A program made the translations under genes and the position numbers. From contig NZ_LT904904.1 of assembly GCF_900199725.1 (NCBI RefSeq), positions 2,268,609-2,332,608 on the forward strand: a DNA stretch of 64,000 nucleotides, given 5' to 3'. Shown piece after piece: positions 24,724 through 32,405 of this stretch. The notes under the pieces are model-generated. The model searched no databases. It saw only the letters and a program-made list of their open reading frames with translations, and was not told where the DNA came from. Within the stretch, counting starts at the first letter, position 1; each line of letters begins with the position of its first letter. The DNA is from Cytobacillus massiliigabonensis. GTDB lineage: Bacteria; Bacillota; Bacilli; Bacillales; Cytobacillaceae.

Positions 24724-25349
24724 AAGAGAAGATAGGATATCATTCGGTTTCTGCAATTATTCTTGCAGCAGGAATGTCTACAAGAATGGGGCAGCTAAAG
24801 CAGCTGTTGTTACTAAATAGACGGCCGCTTTTAATTCATGTTATTGAGGCAGCAGCATCTGTAGATTTTTTTGAAATTATTACAGTCATCGGCTGCCAAG
24901 CATCCAAAATCCAAAAAGAAATCTTAATTGATGATCGTCGTTTTTGCTGGGCCATAAATGAAAAGTATGAAGCAGGACAAAGCTCATCTTTAAAGACTGG
25001 TATTTTAAATGTCGGGGAAAAGTCTGCTGGTGTGATGGTTTTTCTTGGTGATCTCCCCTTTATTTTACATGAAACCATTCTAAAGATTTATCGAGCAGGG
25101 GTGAAAATGATGCAAGAAACGACGGAAAGTTTTATTATCCAGCCGGAGTACGAAGGAAAGCCTGGCCACCCAGTATTTATAGGGAATTTTAATAGAGAAA
25201 TTATGATGCAGCTGCATGGTGACACAGGTGCAAAGGTGATTATGGATAAATTCTCCATCCGAAAGCGAATGGCAGTGAATGATATAGGAATATTATTTGA
25301 TGTAGATACGCCGGAAACATATTTGAAAGCCAAGAGTTTCAATAAATAG
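24720..25349 (+). CDS. MocA-type molybdenum cofactor nucleotidyltransferase
   Basis: The 209-residue protein belongs to the MobA-like NTP transferases: AIILAAGMSTRMGQLKQLLLL at 12-32, VMVFLGDLPFI near 99 and PEYEGKPGHPVFIG near 137. MocA-type members add CMP to molybdopterin for xanthine dehydrogenase-type enzymes. The ATG overlaps the preceding stop (ATGA). Together with the two XdhC-type genes it makes up the dedicated cofactor maturation set for the hydroxylase. Confidence 0.85.
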   Translation: MKEKIGYHSVSAIILAAGMSTRMGQLKQLLLLNRRPLLIHVIEAAASVDFFEIITVIGCQASKIQKEILIDDRRFCWAINEKYEAGQSSSLKTGILNVGEKSAGVMVFLGDLPFILHETILKIYRAGVKMMQETTESFIIQPEYEGKPGHPVFIGNFNREIMMQLHGDTGAKVIMDKFSIRKRMAVNDIGILFDVDTPETYLKAKSFNK

Positions 25350-25450
25350 AAAAGTCTATATTTTCAAACAAATTGATTTCTATCTGCTGAAATAAAAAGT
25401 ATAATAGATTGGTATAGGCATTGTTCTTTAACGGAGGAGGGGCAGATAGA

Positions 25451-27499
25451 TTGATTTTGTGGAAGGACATATTAAGACCAATTTCAATTTTTGTAGATGT
25501 AAATCAAACAATTGGAGCAGTTATTCGCTATTTCTTTGAACATGATGTAGATATTATCTTTGTGAAGGAAAAGGGATCACTGGTAGGTTATTGTACTCGA
25601 GAGCTTCTAATAAATCAAATCGCGAAAACCTCAGACTTAAAAAAGCTAATTAATTATCGAAATGATATTTTAAAAGTACCACAATTTTCTCAAGTGGAAT
25701 TTTACCATAATGCTACATTAATAATTGGCATCAATGAACAAGGAGACATCATAGGGTATACAACCATTGAACAGGCAAGGCATAGAATGAATGAAATAAA
25801 ACTTAAAGATATAAATCTCCTGCTGCATGGAGCCGGAGTAGGGATTGTTCGAACAAATGTCCAATATCAAATTGAATACATGAATGAAACAGCAGAAAAT
25901 ATTATGGGTATTCCTAGTTCATTCTTGCTTTTCCGCAATTATAAAACTCTATTAACGAATGATAAAGATTTAGGAAAAGTAATGGATGGGGAAACGCTTG
26001 TAAGTGTAAACTCATCTATTAACTTTAAACAAATTAGCGGAAATTTCTATCCGCTAAAAGAGGAGGGAAGGATTACAGGACTTGTTCATGTTTTCTTCTC
26101 AAGAGAAGTTTTTGAAGAAGCAGTACAAGAGTTAGATTTTGTGCGTAATTTGAATTCCGATTTACAGGCCGTATATGCTTCCTCGCAAGAACAAATTCTT
26201 GTGATTGATGGAGACGGAAAGATCCTCCGTGTAGCTGGCATGTTCCTTGGTGACTTTTGGAAGGTAGAAATGCCTGAGCAAATTATTGGAAAGAAGATCA
26301 GTGACTTTTCGAAAAGGAATATTTTTCAACCGAATGTGTTTGAGTTATGTCAGAAGCAAAAGAAAAAAGTGACCGCGATTCAGGATTCAGCAGGAGGCAA
26401 GAGAGTTTGGTCAATTGCAACTCCTGTATATTACGAAGGGAAATTAGAAAAGGTGGTTGTGCTTTCAAGGGATATAACACCAGAAAGCCCATCCTATATT
26501 AACCAAACGGACGAAGAAGAGGAACGATCCTTACATAATGGAGGCAATGTATCCAACTATGAAAAACGAATTGTTTATCGCTCGAAAAAGATTGAACAAT
26601 TAGTAACGGAAATCAAACGAGTAGCTCAATTTCATTCAACCATTTTACTTGAAGGAGAATCAGGGGTTGGAAAAGAAGTTTTCGCACATTATATTCACAT
26701 GGCAAGCGCACGTTATAACAAGCAGTTTGTTCGGATTAACTGTGGTGCGATCCCTGAAAATCTAATAGAAAGTGAATTATTTGGCTACGAGAAAGGAGCA
26801 TTCACAGGAGCAGATAAGAATGGAAAGGCAGGTTTATTTGAAATAGCACATAACGGCACACTTTTTCTGGATGAAATTGGCGAGCTTCCTCTAAATATGC
26901 AGGTAAAGTTATTGCGTGTGCTGCAGGAAAGAGAAGTAACGAGAATTGGAGGCAATCACCCGATTCCGATTAATGTTCGGATCGTTACTGCAACAAATAA
27001 AGATTTAAAGGAAATGGTAAACAAAGGAGAGTTTAGGGAGGACTTATACTACCGATTATATGTAATTCCATTTCGGATCCCATCTTTAAGGGAGCGGAAA
27101 GATGATATTCTCCCACTATCCATATATTTTATGGAGCAATTTAAACAAATGTACGATATAAAAAAAAGCTTTACTCCAGAAGCGATCGAAGTATTGGAAA
27201 CATATGCATGGCCAGGGAATGTAAGAGAGCTTCAAAATATTGTGGAACGATTAATCCTCCTGACGAATGACGAATGGATTGGGCGTGAGCACGCATTAAA
27301 GTATCTTTATGGAGAAGTTCAAAAAAAGAAAAAGCAGCTATTCGTCTTAGAGCTTATGCCGCTGAAAGAAGCGGTAGAGGAAGTTGAATCTCAGCTGATC
27401 GAACGAGGAATGCAAAAATACAGAACAGCTGATCAATTATCAAAGATATTAGGTGTTAGTCCAGCAACAATCAGCAGGAGAATGAAAAAGCTAAAATAA
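25451..27499 (+). CDS. Sigma-54-dependent transcriptional activator (CBS-PAS-AAA-HTH)
   Basis: The 682-residue protein starts with a CBS-type pair (about 1-115), followed by PAS-like segments (about 120-340). The AAA+ domain has Walker A GESGVGKE near 408, the sigma-54 contact loop GAFTGA near 453, and LFLDEIGELP for Walker B. A Fis-type helix-turn-helix (LSKILGVSPATISRRMKKL) forms the end. A TTG start is set by GGAGGAGGGG at 25433-25442. It lies right after the operon carrying the perfect -24/-12 promoter and very likely activates both sigma-54 units. CBS and PAS domains suggest it senses a nucleotide or small ligand. TATAAT at 25400-25405 may belong to its own promoter. Confidence 0.88.
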   Translation: MILWKDILRPISIFVDVNQTIGAVIRYFFEHDVDIIFVKEKGSLVGYCTRELLINQIAKTSDLKKLINYRNDILKVPQFSQVEFYHNATLIIGINEQGDIIGYTTIEQARHRMNEIKLKDINLLLHGAGVGIVRTNVQYQIEYMNETAENIMGIPSSFLLFRNYKTLLTNDKDLGKVMDGETLVSVNSSINFKQISGNFYPLKEEGRITGLVHVFFSREVFEEAVQELDFVRNLNSDLQAVYASSQEQILVIDGDGKILRVAGMFLGDFWKVEMPEQIIGKKISDFSKRNIFQPNVFELCQKQKKKVTAIQDSAGGKRVWSIATPVYYEGKLEKVVVLSRDITPESPSYINQTDEEEERSLHNGGNVSNYEKRIVYRSKKIEQLVTEIKRVAQFHSTILLEGESGVGKEVFAHYIHMASARYNKQFVRINCGAIPENLIESELFGYEKGAFTGADKNGKAGLFEIAHNGTLFLDEIGELPLNMQVKLLRVLQEREVTRIGGNHPIPINVRIVTATNKDLKEMVNKGEFREDLYYRLYVIPFRIPSLRERKDDILPLSIYFMEQFKQMYDIKKSFTPEAIEVLETYAWPGNVRELQNIVERLILLTNDEWIGREHALKYLYGEVQKKKKQLFVLELMPLKEAVEEVESQLIERGMQKYRTADQLSKILGVSPATISRRMKKLK

Positions 27500-27518
27500 G
27501 GAAGGGGTGCGTCTTCTA

Positions 27519-28403
27519 ATGTTTAATTTGCCTGAAACGCATTTTAATTTCGGTGGAGATGAATATATTTATGCTGAAATATCCCGTGATATGAGAATTG
27601 AAAGTAATTTTAAAGCATTGGCTGTCACGGAAGAGCTAAGAAAAAGAGAGATTCCTGGAATTATAGATATTGTTTCATCTAATTCCTCTTATTTAGTCCG
27701 TTATAATCCTGACATGATTGCTGCAAGAGATTTATTAGATTATTTAAAGGAGATCGATTTAACAAAAAGTGATCCAACAAAACTGCTGTTTTCCGTACGG
27801 ATAGTCGAAATCCCTGTTTGGTATGATGATCCTGTGTCAATGGAGTTTTCACGAAGGTTTAAAAATAGACATCCCTCTCCAATTTTATCGGACTTTGAAT
27901 TTGTGATGAAGGTAAATGGATTTAAAGATAAGGAAGCATTTATTAACCAACACTCATCAACTCCTTACCTAATTACAATGGTTGGCTTTCTTCCCGGTAC
28001 AGCTTGGCATTTTCCCCTCGGATTACAGCCAGATGAAATTCTGCAAACACCTAAATATAATAGTCCGCGAACCGAAACGCCAGAAAGGGGGATTGGGATG
28101 GGAGGCGCATTTAATGTGATTTACCCTGTAAATGGTCCTGGCAGCTATCAATTAATAGGCAGGTCTGCCATTCCTGTCGTTGGTCAACAAAATGATTTAC
28201 AGGAATTGAATGAAGCGTCTTTTCTCGCAAGACCTGGTGATATATGGAAATATCGTCCCGTTAATGAATCTGAATATAATCGGATTAGGACTGATGTTAA
28301 TACTGGAAAATACGATTATAAGATGAAGGAGGTGAACCTATCTCCGCTTGAATACGCAGGAAAGGGCAAACGATATATTCAAGAGTTAATGGAGGACTTT
28401 TAA
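27519..28403 (+). CDS. pxpB: 5-oxoprolinase subunit B-like, copy 2
   Basis: The 294-residue protein is a clear paralogue of the product at 14934. Both share the GGDE start region, the ESNFKALAVTEELR/ETNFQAMAITKTLR stretch, YLITMVGFLPGTAW, and the extra C-terminal tail of about 50 residues. AAGGGGTG precedes the ATG at 27519. The in-frame GTG at 27507 lies inside that site and is rejected. The gene follows the activator stop by 19 bp and can be read from its mRNA. This copy has no biotin carrier or carboxylase beside it. Confidence 0.8.
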   Translation: MFNLPETHFNFGGDEYIYAEISRDMRIESNFKALAVTEELRKREIPGIIDIVSSNSSYLVRYNPDMIAARDLLDYLKEIDLTKSDPTKLLFSVRIVEIPVWYDDPVSMEFSRRFKNRHPSPILSDFEFVMKVNGFKDKEAFINQHSSTPYLITMVGFLPGTAWHFPLGLQPDEILQTPKYNSPRTETPERGIGMGGAFNVIYPVNGPGSYQLIGRSAIPVVGQQNDLQELNEASFLARPGDIWKYRPVNESEYNRIRTDVNTGKYDYKMKEVNLSPLEYAGKGKRYIQELMEDF

Positions 28404-29381
28404 ATGATTGAAGTGAAAAATCCTGGTTTATGGACGACTGTTCAGGATATGGGGAGGTTAGGAAAATACCATTTAGGTGTTCCGCCTTCAGGAGCAGCAG
28501 ATAAATATTCCTTTATGCTTGGGAATTTTTTAGTCGGCAATCCATTTGAATATGCAGCACTGGAAATGACATTAATAGGCGGTGAGTACCTTTTTCATAA
28601 AAACACATTAATTGCTTTAACTGGTGCACCGATGGAGGCATATTTAAACGAGCAGCCTTTGGCCATTTGGGAAACTCATCAGGTGAAGGAAGGGGATCTA
28701 TTAACAGTTAAGTCTTGCTCTAGTGGTGTAAAAAGTTATTTATGTGTTTCAGGAGGGATTAATGTCCCTGATGTATTAGGAGGAAAGTCAACCTATGAAT
28801 TAAGTAAGATCGGCGGTTTCCAGGGAAGAAAGTTAAGGGGAGGAGATCAGATTCCTATTAATGAGGGGTTACCAGGAGCCGCCAAGCAGACTGGAAAATC
28901 AATCCCAAAGGAATTTGTTCCACAATTTAATGAATTTCAAGATTTACGGGTTATGATGGGAATCACCGGCTATTTAATGAATGACCATGCTTTAAAAACT
29001 TTTTTAAATTCAGAATGGACAGTTTCACATGAATCCAATCGGGTTGCCTACCGTTATAAAGGTCCAAAAGTGTCCTTTACGGAGCAGCATCCGCCTTTTG
29101 GTGCAGGAAATAGTTTTTCAAATGTTGTTGACATTGCTTATCCGATCGGCTCCGTATTGTTTACAAATGAGGAAGAGCTGATAGTATTGCAAAATGACGC
29201 AACAACTGGAGGGGGATTCATTACAATAGGAACTGTCATCAGTCAGGATCTAGATTTAATTGCTCAATCAAGACCATTTTCCAAATGCCGTTTTACTGCT
29301 GTGACCATTGATCAAGCGATGCTTGCACGTTCAGAAAGAAGAATAAAGCTAGAAAGACTGATTGAAAATTTAAAAAGATAG
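28404..29381 (+). CDS. pxpC: 5-oxoprolinase subunit C-like, copy 2
   Basis: This 325-residue KipA/PxpC-family protein starts at the base after the pxpB copy 2 stop. The motifs match copy 1: NPGLWTTVQDMGRLGKYHLG at 5-24, LTGAPMEAYLN near 72, KSTYELSKIGGFQGRKLRGG near 129, and VDIAYPIGSVLF near 239. It forms a second B-C pair. The pair may use a different lactam with the shared carrier, or form a KipI-KipA-like regulatory unit. Neither can be decided from sequence. Confidence 0.83.
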   Translation: MIEVKNPGLWTTVQDMGRLGKYHLGVPPSGAADKYSFMLGNFLVGNPFEYAALEMTLIGGEYLFHKNTLIALTGAPMEAYLNEQPLAIWETHQVKEGDLLTVKSCSSGVKSYLCVSGGINVPDVLGGKSTYELSKIGGFQGRKLRGGDQIPINEGLPGAAKQTGKSIPKEFVPQFNEFQDLRVMMGITGYLMNDHALKTFLNSEWTVSHESNRVAYRYKGPKVSFTEQHPPFGAGNSFSNVVDIAYPIGSVLFTNEEELIVLQNDATTGGGFITIGTVISQDLDLIAQSRPFSKCRFTAVTIDQAMLARSERRIKLERLIENLKR

Positions 29382-29419
29382 GACAAGCTGGGAAGGGGGA
29401 CTTCCACTTATCCTATCTT
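29375..29419. terminator. Bidirectional terminator between convergent units
   Basis: AAGATAGGA (29375-29383) pairs with TCCTATCTT (29411-29419), with further pairing of CAAG/CTTA-type bases inside. It lies between convergent pxpC copy 2 and the permease gene, and its left arm contains the pxpC stop. Confidence 0.65.
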
Positions 29420-29488
29420 GCTATTCATTGTTCACGTAAACTTATTCTCTGGCAAACATCAGGGATAAATAACAGTTTTTAATTACTA

Positions 29489-30919
29489 TTAAAATATTAA
29501 TAACCCGATAATTGTTGAGAGGATCAACCCAATAATTACCGGCAAGAAGCTCTTTCGAACAAGCTCCATTACCGGCACTTTTGCAAAGCCTGCTACAGCA
29601 ACTAGAGAGGACCAGGCAATGAGTGTGCCGCCGCCGACCCATACCGAACCCATTTGTCCAATCGCTGACAAAGTAGCAGCATCCACTCCAACACTATCCC
29701 CTAATGCCCCTGATAATGAGCCTACTAAAGGCAGTCCTGAAAACCCCGATCCATCTAGTCCTGTAATGGCGCCAATTATTAATATTCCGAATCCTGCAAT
29801 AAAGGCGCTTTCAGGAATATATTGCTGACCAGCTACGACTAAATCGAAGAGGAAGGATGGTGCTTCTTCTGCACCTGTGTTTAAAATTTTTGCCGATAAG
29901 TCCCCACTTCCAATAAAGAAGAACCCTGCAATTGGGATAACAGGTCCCATTGCTTTAAAGGCAAATACAAATCCCTTTACGAGATGGTCACTAACATTAT
30001 TTAATGAAGAGCGAACACTTCGGAAGGCAGAGGTCACAATTAGGAGTACCGCTGACGCACCGCCAATTAAAGCCGCACCTGTTCCCCCTTCGATAGATGG
30101 GATCGCATCAGAAAACTTAGCAAGAACCATATAAATGACGATGATCAAAAAAGTTACAGGGACAAGGATAGCAAAGAAGAGACTGTATTTACTTTTCCTC
30201 CCTTGTTCATTCTCTGCTTCCTCCTGAAGTTCATCATTTATTTGACCATTATTTTCCCAAGCAGTAAGGTGTTTGATAGAAGGTTTTATAATGTGTTTTT
30301 TTAGCATGATATACGCGATAACAATCGCTGCAGCACCTGTAATGATCGACAATACAAAAGCACGATCTGCAACCGGTGCAACATCAATACCCGCAGCTGT
30401 CGCTGTTAATGTTGGAGCAATTTGAATGACATAATCAGATGATAATGCCATTCCTTGCCCTGCAAGTGAAATCGCAATAGCTGCACCAATTGGCGGAAGC
30501 CCTGAACGAACAGCTACTGGTATAAGCAAAGCACCGACAAGTGGGACCGCTGGTGTCGGCCAAAAGAATAGAGAAATCGCATACGTAACAAAAATAATCA
30601 CCCAAAATGAAATATGTCCATTTTTCATGACCTTCTGAAATGGTGTGATCATCTGCTGGTCAGATCCTATAGATTTCAATGAATGCAGCAAAGCAGTCAT
30701 AATGGCGATAATGAGAAAAATATTAAACAATTCACCAGCCGCTACTAAGCTGCCATTAAAGATTGTCTGCAGACCAGCCGTAAATGAACCGGTAAAAATC
30801 CATCCAACTAAAAAGGTGACAATGATGGAAGGAACAACTACATTTTGCCTAAATAACATGGTAATAATGATAATACATGTTCCAATTAAATACATCCAAT
30901 GGGCAGCTGTTAAATCCAT
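29489..30919 (-). CDS. Multi-spanning permease, ion-transporter-like, substrate unknown
   Basis: The product of about 476 residues has 11-13 hydrophobic segments. It has two halves joined by a charged cytoplasmic loop near 215-245 (LQEEAENEQGRKSK), and Gly/Pro-rich re-entrant-like stretches (FFWPTPAVPLVGALLIP, GLDGSGFSGLPLVGSLSG). This suits a two-fold-pseudosymmetric transporter of the ion-transporter (GntP/CitM-like) type, though I do not recognise the exact family. AAAGGAG lies inside the earlier in-frame TTG-led segment, so the ATG at 30919 is preferred. It is convergent with the sigma-54 region and is a good candidate for the importer of that pathway's substrate. No -24/-12 site was seen before it. 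Confidence 0.65.
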   Translation of the reverse strand: MDLTAAHWMYLIGTCIIIITMLFRQNVVVPSIIVTFLVGWIFTGSFTAGLQTIFNGSLVAAGELFNIFLIIAIMTALLHSLKSIGSDQQMITPFQKVMKNGHISFWVIIFVTYAISLFFWPTPAVPLVGALLIPVAVRSGLPPIGAAIAISLAGQGMALSSDYVIQIAPTLTATAAGIDVAPVADRAFVLSIITGAAAIVIAYIMLKKHIIKPSIKHLTAWENNGQINDELQEEAENEQGRKSKYSLFFAILVPVTFLIIVIYMVLAKFSDAIPSIEGGTGAALIGGASAVLLIVTSAFRSVRSSLNNVSDHLVKGFVFAFKAMGPVIPIAGFFFIGSGDLSAKILNTGAEEAPSFLFDLVVAGQQYIPESAFIAGFGILIIGAITGLDGSGFSGLPLVGSLSGALGDSVGVDAATLSAIGQMGSVWVGGGTLIAWSSLVAVAGFAKVPVMELVRKSFLPVIIGLILSTIIGLLIF

Positions 30920-31088
30920 ATGCAAGTACACTCCTTTCAAGATAAATAACTTGATAACTTCTTGTAAGGTAGGTTATGCGTATTTTTGGGCTTTGGTGAA
31001 AGAGGGTGGAATGCAGGAAAAAATAAATTTACAAAAACACTGCAATCATAAATCTACTTAATAAAAAGGAAATCTTCCTTTTAGATAT

Positions 31089-31122
31089 CATCATTTTCCA
31101 AATGATGCATAAATGCTATAAT
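31089..31122 (+). promoter_or_regulatory. Promoter with overlapping inverted repeat before the PPIase gene
   Basis: TATAAT (31117-31122) has a TGC extension, and TTTTCC (31094-31099) lies 17 bp upstream as a weak -35. CATCATTT-TCC-AAATGATG (31089-31107) is a perfect inverted repeat that covers the -35, a typical repressor position. The gap 30920-31175 otherwise holds only a short AAAAGGAA/TTCCTTTT hairpin near 31065-31082. Confidence 0.5.
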
Positions 31123-31175
31123 AGAGGCATTCGTCGTACTAGAATATTTAATTCACAAGGAGGATTTTGCAGAGT

Positions 31176-31859
31176 ATGTTATCGAAACATAAATCTTTGG
31201 TATTTTTATTTTCGGTATTGCTGGTTCTATTCAGCATCGCTGGCTGTGGAACACAAACAGAAAAAGGTGCTTCAAAAGAAAATAATGGTGGAGAATCGGG
31301 AAACAAAACAGGTGAAAAATCAAAATATCCGTCTGATGTAACTGAAAATCCCGTTGTTACTATTACAATGGAAAATAATGATGAGATTAAGCTTGAATTA
31401 TATCGAGACATTGCACCGAATACAGTAGCGAATTTCGTGTCGTTAATTAATAAGGGTTTTTATGATGGACTAATTTTCCACCGAGTCATCCCTGATTTTA
31501 TGATTCAAGGTGGGGATCCGGCAGGTAATGGGACAGGTGGTCCGGATTATTCAATTTTTGGTGAATTTGCAGCCAATGGATTTGAAAATAATTTAAAGCA
31601 TGAACGCGGTGTTTTATCGATGGCACGTACGAATGATCCGAATTCAGCAGGATCGCAATTTTTTATTATGGTGAAAGAATCTCCTCAGCTTGATGGACAA
31701 TATGCTGCTTTTGGAAAGGTGACAGAAGGAATGGAAGTTGTAGATTCCATTGTTTCTGTGGAAAGGGACGGGGCAGATCTGCCGTTAAAGGAGCAGAAGA
31801 TGAAAACGGTAAAGGTCGATACGAAGGGGTATACGTATCCAGAGCCTGAAGTTCAATAA
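31176..31859 (+). CDS. Lipoprotein peptidyl-prolyl cis-trans isomerase (cyclophilin)
   Basis: The 227-residue product starts with a lipoprotein signal (LVFLFSVLLVLFSIAGC, lipid Cys near 25). A short polar linker follows, then a cyclophilin domain with FHRVIPDFMIQGGDP near 103, GVLSMARTNDPNSAGSQFFIM near 149 and YAAFGKVTEGM near 180. It should act outside the membrane on proline bonds of exported proteins. The ATG at 31176 gives a normal signal peptide. It is 12 bp from AAGGAGG, a little long, and an in-frame TTG at 31167 is the alternative. A strong terminator follows. Confidence 0.9.
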   Translation: MLSKHKSLVFLFSVLLVLFSIAGCGTQTEKGASKENNGGESGNKTGEKSKYPSDVTENPVVTITMENNDEIKLELYRDIAPNTVANFVSLINKGFYDGLIFHRVIPDFMIQGGDPAGNGTGGPDYSIFGEFAANGFENNLKHERGVLSMARTNDPNSAGSQFFIMVKESPQLDGQYAAFGKVTEGMEVVDSIVSVERDGADLPLKEQKMKTVKVDTKGYTYPEPEVQ

Positions 31860-31888
31860 GATCATTTTATGAGATTTTATACATAATA

Positions 31889-31917
31889 AAGAACGCTCCC
31901 AAAGAGCGTTCTTTTTA
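31889..31917 (+). terminator. Intrinsic terminator
   Basis: AAGAACGCTC pairs with GAGCGTTCTT around 31889-31913, followed by TTTAT. It closes the PPIase gene. Confidence 0.85.
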
Positions 31918-31946
31918 TATATATGAAAACCTCATAAATCGACAGC

Positions 31947-32252
31947 TTATTCTTCTTTATAATCTAATTCATCGTTTCTTTCTCCATCATCAATGCCATT
32001 ATCCTGATCAACACCATCTCCAATTCCTTTCTCCTTTAATGTATCTTCAATATTTTTCTTTGCTTCTGCCATATTCTCCTTTGCTTCTTGCATCGCATCC
32101 TTTGCATCCTGTTCTGTATCGTTATCTACTGCATCTTTTTGTTCCCCGTCACTGATGCCATTATCTTGATCAACACCATCTCCACATCCTGTTAGCCCTC
32201 CTAATATAAGAAGTGCAGTTAATCCGCCTGTTAAGAATATTTTCCTATACAT
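31947..32252 (-). CDS. Small acidic lipoprotein with an internal duplication
   Basis: The 101-residue product has a lipoprotein signal ending LTGC (lipid Cys near 23). The mature part is acidic: GDGVDQDNGISDGE, a coiled-coil-like middle (AMQEAKENMAEAKKNIEDTLKEK), then a second copy GDGVDQDNGIDDGE. The DNA of the two copies is nearly identical. An AGAAGGAGGAG site fixes the ATG at 32252. A sigma-B-type promoter lies upstream on this strand, divergent from that of the channel-like gene at 32406. It is probably a surface stress lipoprotein of unknown role. Confidence 0.7.
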   Translation of the reverse strand: MYRKIFLTGGLTALLILGGLTGCGDGVDQDNGISDGEQKDAVDNDTEQDAKDAMQEAKENMAEAKKNIEDTLKEKGIGDGVDQDNGIDDGERNDELDYKEE

Positions 32253-32291
32253 ATCTAAACTCCTCCTTCTATTAATCGAACTGTTGATTGT

Positions 32292-32317
32292 ATTCCCATC
32301 TAAAAACAAGATGAAAC
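32292..32317 (-). promoter_or_regulatory. Sigma-B promoter for the small lipoprotein
   Basis: On the minus strand GTTTCA (32312-32317) and GGGAAT (32292-32297) are 14 bp apart, against the consensus GTTTAA-N12-14-GGGTAT. The site is 40 bp before the lipoprotein start. Confidence 0.6.
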
Positions 32318-32333
32318 ATTGATATTTCGAAAT

Positions 32334-32358
32334 GTTTTGAAATAAATGGACAGGGTAT
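32334..32358 (+). promoter_or_regulatory. Sigma-B promoter for the channel-like protein
   Basis: GTTTTG (32334-32339) and a perfect GGGTAT (32353-32358) are 13 bp apart. The gene start is 48 bp after the -10. The in-frame ATG at 32346 lies inside the promoter and cannot be the real start. Confidence 0.75.
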
Positions 32359-32405
32359 TACATAATCCGACCTGCCAATTCAATATGAAAAAGGGAGAGA
32401 TGTTT

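Noticed and set aside
29619-30134. Plus-strand open frames inside the permease gene
   Set aside because: They are low-complexity Pro/Ala/Asn shadows of hydrophobic codons on the other strand, without ribosome binding sites.
32346-32405. N-terminal extension of the channel-like protein from ATG 32346
   Set aside because: The start is inside the sigma-B -35/-10 spacer and would be upstream of the transcription start.
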